The notes below the pieces were generated by a model. It searched no databases. It was not told where the DNA came from and worked only from the letters and a program-made list of their open reading frames with translations. A stretch of 64,000 nt of DNA, from the NCBI RefSeq assembly GCF_001580615.1, contig NZ_LHZC01000052.1, positions 62,001-126,000 of the forward strand, given 5' to 3'. Position numbers and translations under genes: made by a program. This stretch comes from Acetobacter malorum (lineage in GTDB: Bacteria; Pseudomonadota; Alphaproteobacteria; Acetobacterales; Acetobacteraceae). Below are positions 54,567 through 64,000 of this stretch, piece after piece; within the stretch, counting starts at the first letter, position 1; each line of letters starts with the position of its first letter.

Positions 54567-55280
54567 TTAACGGCGCGTAAAGGTCCAGTAGAGCGGCTGG
54601 CGGCCTGCTGCGATGGCTTTCGCTTCGTAACGGGTGGGGAACCAGCCTTCCGGCCGTTCGGAAACGGGCGGCGGGGCTTCAAAAAACGATTGCGCCGCCA
54701 TGACTTCCTCAACCCATGCCTGATAGGTCGGATCATCACTCGCAACGCGCCACACAGCACCGGGCTTGAGCACGCGGGCCACGAGACTGACGTTTTCCGG
54801 ATGCATGAAACGCCGCTTGGCATGACGCGCCTTGGGCCACGGGTCCGGGAACATCAGGAACAGTCGGTCCACGGAGGCATCCGGCAGCGCACGCAGCAGC
54901 ACGCGGGCATCGTCATCCCACAGGCGCAGCATGTCGGGGATGGCAGACGTTGCTTCCTCTCCAACCGGCACAAAGCGGGTCAGCAGGGAGCACAGGCCGT
55001 TATCAAAAACTTCAGAGGCAATATAGCCAACATCGGGGTGGGCATTATGCTGCCCGACCACGTGTTCCCCGCCACCAAATCCGACTTCAAACCAGATTTG
55101 CTGAGGCGGGCGGCCAAAGGCTGTGGCCGGGTCCGCTGCGCGATCCAGCGGAAAGCGCAGACGGGGCAGCGCCTCATCTAAAAGGCGCTGCTGACGGGGA
55201 CGCAGCGAATGGCCGCGCGGTCGCCCATAAAGTCGTTCGGGCGACGGCTTAACGTCCGGTGCGCGTACTTCCTCCGTCAT
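54567..55280 (-). CDS. trmB: tRNA (guanine-N7-)-methyltransferase
   Basis: 237 residues. The SAM-binding start is EVGFGGGEHVVGQ, and the family signature MFPDPWPKARHAKRRFMHPE lies in the middle. The C-terminal TRYEAKAIAAGRQPLYWTF is also typical. TrmB makes m7G46 in the variable loop of tRNAs. It begins 14 bp after metK, so the SAM synthetase and a SAM-using enzyme are likely co-transcribed. Confidence 0.94.
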   Translation of the reverse strand: MTEEVRAPDVKPSPERLYGRPRGHSLRPRQQRLLDEALPRLRFPLDRAADPATAFGRPPQQIWFEVGFGGGEHVVGQHNAHPDVGYIASEVFDNGLCSLLTRFVPVGEEATSAIPDMLRLWDDDARVLLRALPDASVDRLFLMFPDPWPKARHAKRRFMHPENVSLVARVLKPGAVWRVASDDPTYQAWVEEVMAAQSFFEAPPPVSERPEGWFPTRYEAKAIAAGRQPLYWTFTRR

Positions 55281-55294
55281 CGTGTCGTCAGACC

Positions 55295-56482
55295 TTAGCG
55301 GTTGAAGGCGCCACGCAGGGCATCCACCAGATCGGTGCGCTCCCACGTAAAGTCATCACGCGCATCGTCCGGCGTACGGCCAAAGTGACCATAAGCAGAC
55401 GTCTGTGCGTAAATCGGGCGGTTCAGACGCAGGTGCTTACGGATACCACGCGGGGAAAGGTCCATGACCTCACGCAGCACGGCACCCAGACGGGCTTCGT
55501 CCACATCCTTGCCGGTGCCATCCAGATCCACATACACGGACAGCGGATGAGACACGCCAATGGCGTAGGACACCTGAAGCGTGCAACGCTCTGCCAGCCC
55601 AGCGGCCACAACGTTCTTGGCCAGATAGCGGCAGGCATACGCTGCAGAACGGTCAACCTTTGTGGGGTCCTTACCGGAGAATGCGCCGCCGCCATGCGGC
55701 GCTGCACCACCATAGGTGTCCACAATGATCTTACGACCCGTCAGACCGCAGTCACCATCCGGACCACCGATGACGAAGATACCCGTCGGGTTGACGTAGA
55801 ACTCGTCTTCCGGCGGCATCCAGCCTTCCGGCAGCACGTTGCGCACAATGTCACCCAGTTCTTCACGCAGCTTCTGCTGGCTTACGCCTTCATCATGCTG
55901 GGTTGAGATCACCACGGACGTGGCGCCAACGGGGCGACCGTTGGAATAGCGCAGTGTGACCTGGCTTTTCGCATCCGGCTGCAGGCCGGCTGCACGCGGG
56001 TCACCCGCACGGCGCAGATCACGAATTTCGTGCAGGATGCGGTGTGCATAATAAATGGTGGCCGGCATCAGAGTGTCGGTCTCAGTGGACGCGTGGCCGA
56101 ACATGATGCCCTGATCGCCAGCGCCTTCATCTTTCTCGCCAGCGCTGTCCACGCCCACTGCAATATCAGCGGACTGAGCATGCAGGTAGTTCGCCGCGTC
56201 AGCCGTACGCCAGGAGAACCCTTCCTGATCGTAACCAATGTCCTTCACCGCATCGCGCGCAGCCTGAATCAGGCCTTCGGATGTGATGGAAGAAGGGCCG
56301 CGAACCTCGCCAGCCAGGATGATCCGGTTTGTGGTCACCATGGTTTCACAGGCCACGCGGGCTTCCGGGTCCGCTGCAAGATAAGCATCCAGAACAGTAT
56401 CGCTGATCCGGTCCGCAACCTTGTCGGGATGACCTTCGGAAACAGATTCCGAAGTGAACAGGAAATCGCCGTCTTTACGCAT
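55295..56482 (-). CDS. metK: S-adenosylmethionine synthase
   Basis: 395 residues. [17 protein letters not shown], the ATP-binding [12 protein letters not shown] region, [20 protein letters not shown] and [16 protein letters not shown] are all present. It makes SAM from methionine and ATP. ATG 56482 ([13 protein letters not shown]) matches the family start; a GTG at 56533 would add 17 residues. The 287 bp between dapB and this gene contain one palindrome (56664-56687) and no recognisable riboswitch. Confidence 0.95.
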   Translation of the reverse strand: MRKDGDFLFTSESVSEGHPDKVADRISDTVLDAYLAADPEARVACETMVTTNRIILAGEVRGPSSITSEGLIQAARDAVKDIGYDQEGFSWRTADAANYLHAQSADIAVGVDSAGEKDEGAGDQGIMFGHASTETDTLMPATIYYAHRILHEIRDLRRAGDPRAAGLQPDAKSQVTLRYSNGRPVGATSVVISTQHDEGVSQQKLREELGDIVRNVLPEGWMPPEDEFYVNPTGIFVIGGPDGDCGLTGRKIIVDTYGGAAPHGGGAFSGKDPTKVDRSAAYACRYLAKNVVAAGLAERCTLQVSYAIGVSHPLSVYVDLDGTGKDVDEARLGAVLREVMDLSPRGIRKHLRLNRPIYAQTSAYGHFGRTPDDARDDFTWERTDLVDALRGAFNR

Positions 56483-56663
56483 GATGGTGCCGTCTGCCCC
56501 ACGCACTAGTGAATTAGGAATTGTGACCGCCACCTTAAGAAAAGGCGACGGGATCGTGTGGCGGAATAGTGGCCGATGGTCAAGTGTATTGCGGCTATGC
56601 AGCCATCAGGACCATAGTTTTGCTGGCCTGCAGCGGGCATTTTTCCAGTATTTTGCAGACCTT

Positions 56664-56687
56664 ATTCTGCGGCACAGACCGCAGAAT
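56664..56687. terminator. Palindromic hairpin between dapB and metK
   Basis: ATTCTGCGG and CCGCAGAAT form a perfect 9-bp stem with a CACAGA loop. It sits 80 bp after the dapB stop; no T run follows, so it could be a weak terminator or a regulatory site. Confidence 0.45.
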
Positions 56688-56769
56688 TCAGCCCTTTAGA
56701 AGCGGATAAAAGAAAAAATCACGATGGGAAATGTAAATAAGGAAGGAACTTAAAAAAAGTGCAATGCCC

Positions 56770-57564
56770 TCAGCAGGGCGGCAGGCCAAGCACCTCTTCC
56801 ATGCCGTAATACCCGGCAGGACGGTCCTGCACCCAGAGGGCGGCCCGCACCGCACCGGTGGCAAACACGCGCCGGTCAAACGCCCGATGGGTCAGGGTGA
56901 TCTGCTCATCCGCAGAGGTAAACAGAACCTCGTGCTCTCCCACAATCTGGCCGCCGCGGAGCGCTGCAAACCCAATGGCACCCGGCTTGCGCGGGCCGGT
57001 ATGGCCGTCACGCCCGCTCTCCTTCACGTCGACCAGCGCCACGCCACGGCCTTTTGCCACGGCCTCACCAATGGCCAGCGCGGTGCCGGACGGCGCATCG
57101 ACTTTCTGCCGGTGGTGCATTTCCACAATCTCGGCATCATAAGACTCGGCGGGAAGCGCCTGCCCCATCATCTGCGCCAGCCGACGCACCAGCGTGACGC
57201 CAGCGGAGAAATTGGCTGCATGCACAACCCCGATGGTCTCCGCTGCCTTCAGGACAGTCGCCTGTTGCGCCTCGGAAAGCCCGGTGGTGCCCAGCACCCA
57301 CGCAGTATCATGGTCCGCCAGAGCCTGCGCATGCGGGATAGCAGTGTCTGCATGGGTAAAATCAATCACCACATCACTCACAGCAGCCAGCCCGGCCATG
57401 TCCGTAAACAGAGCAAGTCCTTCCGGCAGGCCGGTCGCTTTCGCTTTATCGCGCACGGTGCCACCTGCCAGCACGGCGCCCGCAGCCTGCACCTCTTCCA
57501 CCAGCAAACGACCCACGCGCCCGGTAATCCCGGCAATGCCGATACGCAGCCCTTGATCTGTCAT
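56770..57564 (-). CDS. dapB: 4-hydroxy-tetrahydrodipicolinate reductase
   Basis: 264 residues. The cofactor site is IGIAGITGRVGRLLVEEV, the catalytic block HHRQKVDAPSGTAL and the FTHADTAIPHA loop; VLGTTGLSE is also typical. It reduces the dihydrodipicolinate precursor with NAD(P)H in lysine and diaminopimelate (cell wall) synthesis. ATG 57564 follows AAGAAGGA at a good distance. It follows dnaJ but is separated from it by a terminator. Confidence 0.95.
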   Translation of the reverse strand: MTDQGLRIGIAGITGRVGRLLVEEVQAAGAVLAGGTVRDKAKATGLPEGLALFTDMAGLAAVSDVVIDFTHADTAIPHAQALADHDTAWVLGTTGLSEAQQATVLKAAETIGVVHAANFSAGVTLVRRLAQMMGQALPAESYDAEIVEMHHRQKVDAPSGTALAIGEAVAKGRGVALVDVKESGRDGHTGPRKPGAIGFAALRGGQIVGEHEVLFTSADEQITLTHRAFDRRVFATGAVRAALWVQDRPAGYYGMEEVLGLPPC

Positions 57565-57601
57565 GCGGAAAAGTCCTTCTTTTTTACAGCCACCATACCA
57601 G

Positions 57602-57630
57602 AAAGCCGGACACATAAAGTGCCCGGCTTT
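57602..57630 (-). terminator. Terminator after dnaJ
   Basis: AAAGCCGG and CCGGCTTT pair over a 13-nt region that also pairs in part; on the minus strand the stem ends in TTT. It separates dnaJ from dapB. Confidence 0.7.
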
Positions 57631-57665
57631 TGGAGAAAACCTTCAGGAAAAATGCAGAGCCTGCA

Positions 57666-58814
57666 TCAGCCCTTATTTTCAAAGAAATCCCGAACGCGTG
57701 CAAAGAAGCCCGTATGTTCGGGGCTGCCCTTCACGTTCTCACCGGCTTCTTTTTCAAACTCTTCCAGCAGCTCTTTCTGGCGCTTGTTCAGGTGCTGCGG
57801 AGTTTCCACCGTCACCTGAATATACATATCGCCGCGTGCGCTGGAGCGCAGAACAGAGAAGCCTTTGCCGCGCAGGCGGAAATGCGCGCCGGTCTGCGTG
57901 CCAGCGGGGATTTTCACCTTGGCGCGGTTGCCATCAATCACCGGCACTTCAATTTCCGTGCCCAGAGCAGCCTGCCCCATACGGAGCGGCACGCGGCAAT
58001 ACACGTTGGCGCCGTCACGCTGGAAAATCCCATGCTCTGAAACAGAGACATGCACATAGAGATCACCCGCAGGCACACCCTGCCCGCCAGACTCGCCCTC
58101 GCCCGTAATGCGGATACGCGTGCCGTCTTCCACACCGGCCGGGATCTGCACAGCAAGGGTCCGTTCTTTTTCGACCGTCCCTTCACCATGGCAGACTTTA
58201 CAGGGGTCTTTCACAACGCGTCCGGCCCCGTGGCAGGTGGGGCAAGGCCGTTCCACCACAAAGAAGCCCTGCTGCGCCCGCACCTTGCCCGCGCCATGGC
58301 AGCTCGGGCAGGTTTCCACGCCAGCTTCACCGGCGTTGGAGCCCGTGCCGTGGCAGGAGTCACACGCCACGCGCGTGATAATTTTTACGTCTTTCTTCAC
58401 GCCGGAGAAGGCTTCTTCCAGCGTGATTTCAACATGTGTCTGGATATCGTTACCCGTGCGGGCACGGCCCCCGCCACGGCGGCCACCCATCATGTCGCCA
58501 AACATCTGCTCGAAGATGTCGCCCAGACCACCACCGCCACCAAAGCCGTTGAAGTCAAAGCCGCCGGGGCCACCGCCGCCGCCGTTTTCAAAGGCTGCAT
58601 GACCAAAGCGGTCATAAGCTGCGCGCTTCTGCTCATCTTTCAGGACGTCATACGCCTGATTGATTTCCTTGAACTTTGCTTCGGCAGCTTCATCCCCGGG
58701 GTTACGGTCGGGGTGATATTTCATGGCCAGTTTACGATAAGCCTTCTTGAGTTCATCGGATGAAACCGTCCGGCTAACTTCAAGAATTTCGTAATAATCA
58801 ATCTTGGTGGCCAT
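57666..58814 (-). CDS. dnaJ: Chaperone DnaJ (Hsp40)
   Basis: 382 residues. The J domain has YHPDRNPGDEAAE with the HPD motif; a Gly/Phe-rich region follows (GGGGGPGGFDFNGFGGGGG); four CxxCxGxG zinc repeats are CDSCHGTG, CPSCHGAG, CPTCHGAG and CKVCHGEG. The C-terminal domains complete class A DnaJ. It delivers substrates to DnaK and stimulates its ATPase. It lies 153 bp after dnaK with a hairpin in between. Confidence 0.97.
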   Translation of the reverse strand: MATKIDYYEILEVSRTVSSDELKKAYRKLAMKYHPDRNPGDEAAEAKFKEINQAYDVLKDEQKRAAYDRFGHAAFENGGGGGPGGFDFNGFGGGGGLGDIFEQMFGDMMGGRRGGGRARTGNDIQTHVEITLEEAFSGVKKDVKIITRVACDSCHGTGSNAGEAGVETCPSCHGAGKVRAQQGFFVVERPCPTCHGAGRVVKDPCKVCHGEGTVEKERTLAVQIPAGVEDGTRIRITGEGESGGQGVPAGDLYVHVSVSEHGIFQRDGANVYCRVPLRMGQAALGTEIEVPVIDGNRAKVKIPAGTQTGAHFRLRGKGFSVLRSSARGDMYIQVTVETPQHLNKRQKELLEEFEKEAGENVKGSPEHTGFFARVRDFFENKG

Positions 58815-58878
58815 GGAAGTCCTCTTGCAGGAAACTGCCTTTTACAAAAGCGCAGCAGATGTCTGAAAATGACAAACG

Positions 58879-58908
58879 GCGTCCGCCTTCCAGGAAGCGC
58901 GGACGCCG
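58879..58908 (-). terminator. Hairpin in the dnaK-dnaJ gap
   Basis: GGCGTCCGC and GCGGACGCC pair with a bulge near the loop. Lack of a T run suggests an attenuating or stabilising structure more than a full terminator. Confidence 0.55.
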
Positions 58909-58967
58909 GAGAAAAAAGCCGTTACCACCCTGCGTCAAGCAAGGTGGCAGCGGGTTAAAGCGTCCGA

Positions 58968-60881
58968 TCAGGACTTTTTGTCGTTCACGTCTTCAAAGTC
59001 CGCATCGACGATTTTTTCGTCGTTCGGCTTGGCGCCAGCAGCACCGGCTTCACCTTCCGGAGCGCCTTCACCAGCCTGACCAGCCTTGTAGACGGCTTCG
59101 CCCACCTTCATGGCAGCCTGCGTCAGACGATCGCTGGCTGTTTTGATGGCTTCGGCATCGGTGCCTTCCAGAGCGGTTTTGACAGCGGCAATCGCGCTTT
59201 CAGCTTCCGTCTTGTCAGCAGCCGGAACCTTGTCACCAGCTTCCGTCAGAGACTTTTCGACCTGATGCACGAGGCTTTCAGCGTTGTTACGCACTTCAAC
59301 CTGTTCGCGCTTGGCTTTATCGGCTTCAGCGTTCGCTTCAGCGTCTTTCACCATCTTGTCGATGTCGCTGTCGGACAGACCACCAGAGGCCTGGATCTTG
59401 ATCTGCTGTTCCTTACCGGTCGCCTTGTCCTTAGCAGACACGGACACAATGCCGTTGGCGTCGATATCGAACGTCACTTCAATCTGCGGCACGCCGCGCG
59501 GAGCCGGAGCAATACCCGTCAGGTCGAAGTTCCCCAGCAGCTTGTTATCAGCCGCCATTTCACGTTCGCCCTGATAGACCTTAATGGTCACAGCGTTCTG
59601 GTTGTCTTCCGCCGTGGAGAAGGTCTGGCTCTTCTTGGTCGGGATCGTCGTGTTCCGGTCGATCAGACGAGTGAAGACACCACCCAGCGTCTCGATACCC
59701 AGAGACAGCGGCGTTACGTCCAGAAGCAGAACGTCTTTCACGTCACCCTTCAGAACGGCACCCTGAATAGCAGCACCAATGGCAACCACTTCATCCGGGT
59801 TCACGTTGCGGGCCGGGTCTTTACCGAAGAACTGCTTAACAGCTTCGATCACCTTCGGCATACGGGTCATACCACCGACGAGGATGACTTCATCCACTTC
59901 GGAAGCAGAGACGCCAGCATCTTTCAGAGCGGCCTTACAGGGTTCCAGCGTGCGCTGGATCAGGTCATCAACAAGGCTTTCCAGCTTGGCGCGGGTCAGC
60001 TTCAGCACCAGATGCTTCGGACCGGAAGCGTCAGCGGTGATGAACGGCAGGTTGATTTCCGTTTCCTTGGAGGAAGACAGTTCGATCTTCGCTTTTTCAG
60101 CAGCTTCCTTCAGGCGCTGCAGAGCCAGCTTGTCAGACCGCAGGTCAATGCCCTGCTCACGTTTGAACTCGTCAGCCAGATACCCGATGATGCGGTTATC
60201 GAAGTCTTCACCACCCAGGAACGTATCACCGTTCGTGGATTTCACTTCGATCACGCCGTCAGAGATTTCCAGAACGGAAACGTCGAACGTGCCGCCACCA
60301 AGGTCATACACAGCTACCGTGCCGCCGCTTTTCTTTTCCATGCCATAGGCAAGGGCAGCAGCCGTCGGTTCGTTGATGATACGCAGGACTTCAAGACCAG
60401 CAATACGACCGGCGTCTTTGGTGGCCTGACGCTGGGCATCGTTAAAGTAAGCCGGAACCGTAATAACGGCCTGCGTCACTTTTTCACCAAGGTAAGCCTC
60501 GGCGGTTTCTTTCATCTTGCCGAGCACGAAAGCGGAAATCTGGGAGGGGGCATAGCCTTTGCCACGCGCCTCGACCCACGCATCACCGTTGTCACCTTTG
60601 ACAATGGCGTAGGGGACCATTTCCTTGTCTTTCTGCACGGTCGGATCATCATACCGGCGGCCGATCAGACGCTTGACTGCGTAAAGCGTGTTCGTCGGGT
60701 TGGTGACAGCCTGACGTTTTGCAGCCTGCCCGACCAGCATCTCACCACCTTCGGTGAAAGCGACCATGGACGGGGTGGTGCGAGCACCTTCGCTGTTTTC
60801 AATAACGCGGTTTTCATTGCCTTCACGCACTGCAACGCAGGAGTTGGTTGTGCCGAGGTCAATACCAATAACTTTACTCAT
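58968..60881 (-). CDS. dnaK: Chaperone DnaK (Hsp70)
   Basis: 637 residues. The N terminus is [40 protein letters not shown] and [15 protein letters not shown] are further ATPase signatures. The substrate domain follows from about residue 390, and the tail ends with the conserved [15 protein letters not shown]-driven folding of stressed and new proteins. ATG 60881 is preceded by AAGGAG. A good RpoH-type promoter is 100 bp upstream. Confidence 0.98.
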   Translation of the reverse strand: MSKVIGIDLGTTNSCVAVREGNENRVIENSEGARTTPSMVAFTEGGEMLVGQAAKRQAVTNPTNTLYAVKRLIGRRYDDPTVQKDKEMVPYAIVKGDNGDAWVEARGKGYAPSQISAFVLGKMKETAEAYLGEKVTQAVITVPAYFNDAQRQATKDAGRIAGLEVLRIINEPTAAALAYGMEKKSGGTVAVYDLGGGTFDVSVLEISDGVIEVKSTNGDTFLGGEDFDNRIIGYLADEFKREQGIDLRSDKLALQRLKEAAEKAKIELSSSKETEINLPFITADASGPKHLVLKLTRAKLESLVDDLIQRTLEPCKAALKDAGVSASEVDEVILVGGMTRMPKVIEAVKQFFGKDPARNVNPDEVVAIGAAIQGAVLKGDVKDVLLLDVTPLSLGIETLGGVFTRLIDRNTTIPTKKSQTFSTAEDNQNAVTIKVYQGEREMAADNKLLGNFDLTGIAPAPRGVPQIEVTFDIDANGIVSVSAKDKATGKEQQIKIQASGGLSDSDIDKMVKDAEANAEADKAKREQVEVRNNAESLVHQVEKSLTEAGDKVPAADKTEAESAIAAVKTALEGTDAEAIKTASDRLTQAAMKVGEAVYKAGQAGEGAPEGEAGAAGAKPNDEKIVDADFEDVNDKKS

Positions 60882-60982
60882 GTCTGCTCCTTTAAGCGAC
60901 CCGGTCTGGCCCGAAGCACCGGACGGGGTCCTATCTCTTCCGGCCTGCTTTCACGCTGAAAACCGGCCATGAATGTTAAGCC

Positions 60983-61013
60983 TGATGTATGGTGCCCCAA
61001 AACCTCTTTCAAG
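60983..61013 (-). promoter_or_regulatory. RpoH (sigma-32) promoter upstream of dnaK
   Basis: On the minus strand CTTGAA, 13 bases, then CACCATAC. Both halves match the heat-shock consensus CTTGAA...CCCCATNT well, about 100 bp before dnaK. Confidence 0.7.
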
Positions 61014-61082
61014 GTCCAGACACCGGGCGGGGAACAATTTTTTCCATCTTCCGTCCGGTATCCGGGGCACTATCAGCTGGAT

Positions 61083-61682
61083 TTATTCTCCGGCCTTAGC
61101 CACCACCACCATGGCCGGCTTCAGCAGGCGGCCATGCAGCGTCCATGTGGGGGTCCAGGCTTGCATGACCGTCCCCGGTGCATGCTCAGCACTGGGCTGT
61201 TCCGCCATGGCCTGATGCAGGTTGGCGTCAAACGCCTTGCCGGACGGGTCATCACACTTGATGCCATGCCGTTCCAGAATGGAGACAAAAGACCGTTCGG
61301 TGCTTTCAATCCCCTCACGCATTTTGGTGATAACCGTATCTTCCCCATCCTGCGCAGGCGGCAGGCTGGAGAGCGCGCGGCGCATGTTTTCAGCCGCTTC
61401 CACCACATCCCGTGCAAATTTCTGCACGGCATACTGGCGGGCGTCATCCACATCGCGCTTGGCGCGGGTGCGTAGGTTCTGGTTTTCAGCCTCAGAACGC
61501 AGCCACTTTTCCTTCATCTCAGCAGCTTCCTGCTCGAGCTCGGCAATGCGCTGCTCGACGGGAGACTGCTCGGTGGCCTGTTCTGCCCCGGCTTCGGCGG
61601 CATCCTGAGGCGGGGTGACGTGGTCGGACGCAGCCGGTGCGGCCTGCGTCTCAACCTGTGTGGGATCTGTATCTTGGGTCAT
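61083..61682 (-). CDS. grpE: Nucleotide exchange factor GrpE
   Basis: 199 residues. The N-terminal ~40 residues are acidic and Gln/Ala-rich; a long coiled coil (about 42-95, ELEQEAAEMKEKWLRSEAEN) leads to AKRDVDDARQYAVQKFARDV and the C-terminal beta domain with HGIKCDDPSGKAFDANLHQAM and TVMQAWTPTWTLHGRLLKPA. GrpE releases ADP from DnaK. It precedes dnaK by 201 bp on the same strand, completing grpE-dnaK-dnaJ. Confidence 0.95.
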   Translation of the reverse strand: MTQDTDPTQVETQAAPAASDHVTPPQDAAEAGAEQATEQSPVEQRIAELEQEAAEMKEKWLRSEAENQNLRTRAKRDVDDARQYAVQKFARDVVEAAENMRRALSSLPPAQDGEDTVITKMREGIESTERSFVSILERHGIKCDDPSGKAFDANLHQAMAEQPSAEHAPGTVMQAWTPTWTLHGRLLKPAMVVVAKAGE

Positions 61683-61880
61683 GCTTCAAGAAGTAAGCAA
61701 CGTGATGGGACGCGACAAGACCCGCAACGCCTGCCATGCTGATTTTGCAACCAATTTTACAAGCGCGCCGCAACGTGCTCAAAAATTGGACAAACTGGAA
61801 ACCGTTGCCCATAGCGCACGGGCGAGGATGCGCGTATGCTGACTGGCTTGCGCTGACCGCGAGGAAGGAAAACGCATACC

Positions 61881-62594
61881 ATGGCAGACCGCACCAAGCA
61901 GACGATTGCTCTGGTTGATGACGACCGTAATATCCTGACGTCGGTCCAGATGACTCTGGAGGCGGAGGGCTTTCACGTCCGCACCTATACCGATGGCGAA
62001 TCGGCCTTACAGGGCCTGACAGCGTATCCGGTTGATCTGGCCGTGCTGGACATCAAGATGCCCCGCATGGATGGCATGGAACTGTTGCAGCGCCTGCGGG
62101 CCCGCTCCCATCTGCCGGTGATCTTCCTCTCCTCCAAGGATGAGGAAGTTGACCAGCTGATGGGCCTCCGCCTTGGCGCGGATGACTATATTACCAAGCC
62201 CTTCTCCCAGCGCCTCCTGCTGGAGCGGATCCGCGCACTGCTGCGCCGGAACGAAGCCAGCCGTGCAGAAGCCAGCGGCGCGCCCGCGGGAGGTGCTCTG
62301 GTGCGCGGTGCGCTCTCTCTGGATGAGTTGCGCCATAAATGTACGTGGAACGGGGAAGATGTGCCGCTGACGGTCACGGAATTCCTGCTGGTCAAGACGC
62401 TCGCTATGCGTCCCGGCCTCGTTAAATCACGCGATCAGCTGATTGATGCCGCCTATGGTGACACCGTGTATGTGGATGACCGCACCATCGACAGCCACAT
62501 CAAACGGGTGCGGAAAAAATTCCGGCAGGTGGATGACAATTTCAATCAGATCGAAACGCTATACGGCATTGGCTACCGCTATAAAGAAGACTGA
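61881..62594 (+). CDS. chvI: Response regulator ChvI
   Basis: 237 residues of the OmpR class. The receiver has Asp14-Asp15 region LVDDDRNIL, phospho-acceptor Asp57 ([12 protein letters not shown]) and Lys107 (DYITKPFS). The winged helix at about 140-235 contains [25 protein letters not shown] and [17 protein letters not shown], then YGIGYRYKE, typical of ChvI/ExoS-ChvI systems. This pair controls envelope, acid-stress and surface polysaccharide genes in many alphaproteobacteria. chvG starts 9 bp after the stop. Confidence 0.94.
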   Translation: MADRTKQTIALVDDDRNILTSVQMTLEAEGFHVRTYTDGESALQGLTAYPVDLAVLDIKMPRMDGMELLQRLRARSHLPVIFLSSKDEEVDQLMGLRLGADDYITKPFSQRLLLERIRALLRRNEASRAEASGAPAGGALVRGALSLDELRHKCTWNGEDVPLTVTEFLLVKTLAMRPGLVKSRDQLIDAAYGDTVYVDDRTIDSHIKRVRKKFRQVDDNFNQIETLYGIGYRYKED

Positions 62595-62603
62595 GACCGG
62601 TGC

Positions 62604-64000
62604 ATGACAAGCCGGAAACGCATGTCTGTCTCGTCCACCCTGTCCTCCGGGCTACGGCGCATCCGCATCCCCGGTCAGGCACCCCGCAAGGGTGGTGTGG
62701 AAGCCACAGCCGCCTATGAGGCCTCCCGCACACGGCTGATCTCCCCGCTCATGCGGCGCATCATGCTGGTTAATGTGCTGCCGCTGGTGCTGCTGGCCAT
62801 CACCATGCTGTTCCTCAATCAGTTTCGGAACAGTCTGCTGGCAACAGAAGTCACAGGCCTGCGGGAACAGGCCCGCATTTATGCGGGCGCACTGGGCCAG
62901 ATTGCCGTACGCAGCAATCATACGCACGGTGCCGGACCGGATGGTTTCACCCTTGAATCCGCTCTGGCCCGCCCTCTGCTGCTCCGGCTGACCGAACCCA
63001 GCCCGAACGCCCATGCCCGCCTGTTTGGCCCCGATGGCCAGTTACTGGCCGATAATCTGGCCGACCAGCCGGAAGCCCCCCAGCACGCGCCACCACCCGC
63101 CCATTCGGACGACCATCAGCCACCACCTTTCCATTCCCGGCACCCGCCACCGGGGGTGTATGAGCGGCTTCTGACGTGGCTCTGGAGCAGTCACAGCTCC
63201 AGCATCGTCACGCTGGACACCAATGAAGCGGACATTCCGGCAGATCCGGCGCGCCCAACGGACGCCAACGGTACGTTCTCCCGCCCACCACCAGAGGCTC
63301 CGCCCTATATCCGGCGCACGGCGAATAATCGGCTGATTATCACGGTTGCTGAACCGGTGATCCATGAAGGCCGGACAGTTGGGATCATTCAGCTCACCCG
63401 CGCCGCCTCTCAGGTGGACCGGGCGCTATTTGCCATCCGCTCTTCCATCCTCTCCCTGTTCCTGATGGTGCTGGTCATTACCGTGCTACTCTCATGGTAT
63501 CTCTCACTCACTATTGCCCGCCCGCTGCTGCGGCTGGCGGCCTCGGCACAGATCATGCGCGAGTCCTCAGGCCGCACAGGCACGGTACCAGCCCGCCTGC
63601 TGGCCCGTCGGGATGAGATTGGGGATCTGGCCCGCGCGCTTCAGGCCAGCGCGCAAGCCTTGTGGAAGCGGATGGACGCCATTGAGCGTTTTGCAGCGGA
63701 TGTCAGCCACGAGATCAAAAATCCGCTCTCCTCCATCCGCTCGGCTATTGAGACCCTGCTGCGGATTGAAGACCTCAACCAGAAGCGTCGCCTGCTGACC
63801 ATTATCAATGACGATGTACTGCGTCTGGACCGCCTGATTACCGATATTTCCGACGCCAGCCGACTGGATGCCGAAATGTCGCGTGCGCAGACAGAGGCCA
63901 TCTCCGTTGTGCCACTGCTGTCTGTTCTGGCGGAAATCCATCAGGCCACCCGTAAGGAGGGTGAGCCGATTATCCTGACGCATAGTGAAGGGGATTCACC
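62604..64000 (+). CDS. chvG: Sensor histidine kinase ChvG (3' end beyond the window)
   Basis: At least 465 residues; the frame is open to the window edge. Two membrane helices (about 54-71 and 279-301) enclose a periplasmic sensing domain; HAMP follows, and His369 in FAADVSHEIKNPLSSIRSAI is the phosphorylation site. The periplasmic domain contains an unusual Pro/His-rich stretch (about 160-187: HAPPPAHSDDHQPPPFHSRH). The start is ATG 62604 with an alternative at 62622. The ATPase domain lies outside the window. With ChvI it should sense acid or envelope stress. Confidence 0.93.
   Translation, partial: MTSRKRMSVSSTLSSGLRRIRIPGQAPRKGGVEATAAYEASRTRLISPLMRRIMLVNVLPLVLLAITMLFLNQFRNSLLATEVTGLREQARIYAGALGQIAVRSNHTHGAGPDGFTLESALARPLLLRLTEPSPNAHARLFGPDGQLLADNLADQPEAPQHAPPPAHSDDHQPPPFHSRHPPPGVYERLLTWLWSSHSSSIVTLDTNEADIPADPARPTDANGTFSRPPPEAPPYIRRTANNRLIITVAEPVIHEGRTVGIIQLTRAASQVDRALFAIRSSILSLFLMVLVITVLLSWYLSLTIARPLLRLAASAQIMRESSGRTGTVPARLLARRDEIGDLARALQASAQALWKRMDAIERFAADVSHEIKNPLSSIRSAIETLLRIEDLNQKRRLLTIINDDVLRLDRLITDISDASRLDAEMSRAQTEAISVVPLLSVLAEIHQATRKEGEPIILTHSEGDS

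Noticed and set aside
56483..56769. SAM riboswitch in the metK leader
   Set aside because: No SAM-I, SAM-II or SAM/SAH core could be recognised; only one palindrome is present.
59265..60959. Long plus-strand open frame opposite dnaK
   Set aside because: Shadow frame caused by the strong codon bias of dnaK; no domain of its own.
1..64000. CRISPR array
   Set aside because: No series of direct repeats with unique spacers; the only tandem repeats are the CAGT run and the coding 33-bp array.

Overview
The window looks like an ordinary chromosomal segment of an acetic acid bacterium (Alphaproteobacteria, Acetobacteraceae, most likely Acetobacter or a close relative). The reasons are the ChvG/ChvI two-component pair, a class 2 ArgC, the HisZ form of histidine biosynthesis, GatCAB, an alphaproteobacterial Fur/Mur-type regulator joined to an ornithine-lipid acyltransferase, and the compact GC-rich coding style. 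The genus is inference from gene content; no rRNA is present.

Layout. 1-2.9 kb: the end of a MetE-like methionine synthase, a 10.5-copy CAGT repeat, a MetR-type regulator, then 0.8 kb of mostly non-coding or decayed DNA, a small basic protein and tRNA-Ser(GCU). 3-6.8 kb: gatC-gatA-gatB with divergent ruvX. 6.9-10.5 kb: an accessory-looking stretch with a secreted 11-residue-repeat (LEA-like) protein, a convergent 37-residue protein, small hypotheticals, a membrane protein, an AT-rich lone HsdR-N-type nuclease gene and tRNA-Val(GAC). 10.6-18 kb: N-formylglutamate amidohydrolase, a glycosyltransferase, a DUF333 lipoprotein, htpG, mazG, argC and an SDR. 18-18.7 kb: an AT-rich gap with remnants. 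18.7-24.7 kb: acuI, paeA, a histidine acid phosphatase, a glycine-zipper lipoprotein, mobA-fdhD.

24.8-30.3 kb is a small phosphate regulon: phoB-phoR-pstS-porin, with tandem 11-bp-periodic Pho boxes before pstS and before the porin. The pstCAB and phoU genes are absent. 30.6-38.1 kb is a run of six same-strand genes (trpB-trpA-flavoprotein-HerA-like ATPase-hisZ-purA), partly joined by ATGA overlaps. 38.4-46.2 kb: a DUF4349 lipoprotein, corA and a coupled secreted protein, rho, tusA, fur-olsB and lnt. 46.5-52.8 kb: an XRE regulator with a clear operator, a DUF2076 protein, glyQ-glyS, csaA, DUF1328 and a duplicated-domain secreted protein. 52.9-61.7 kb: purH, trmB, metK, dapB, dnaJ, dnaK (good RpoH promoter) and grpE. 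61.9-64 kb: chvI and the truncated chvG.

Most genes are housekeeping: amino acid and purine synthesis, tRNA charging, protein folding, and envelope and phosphate sensing. No CRISPR array, complete insertion sequence, prophage or rRNA operon was seen. The less explained parts are the 6.9-10.5 kb stretch, the tRNA-Val inverted repeat, the CAGT repeat and several small proteins.
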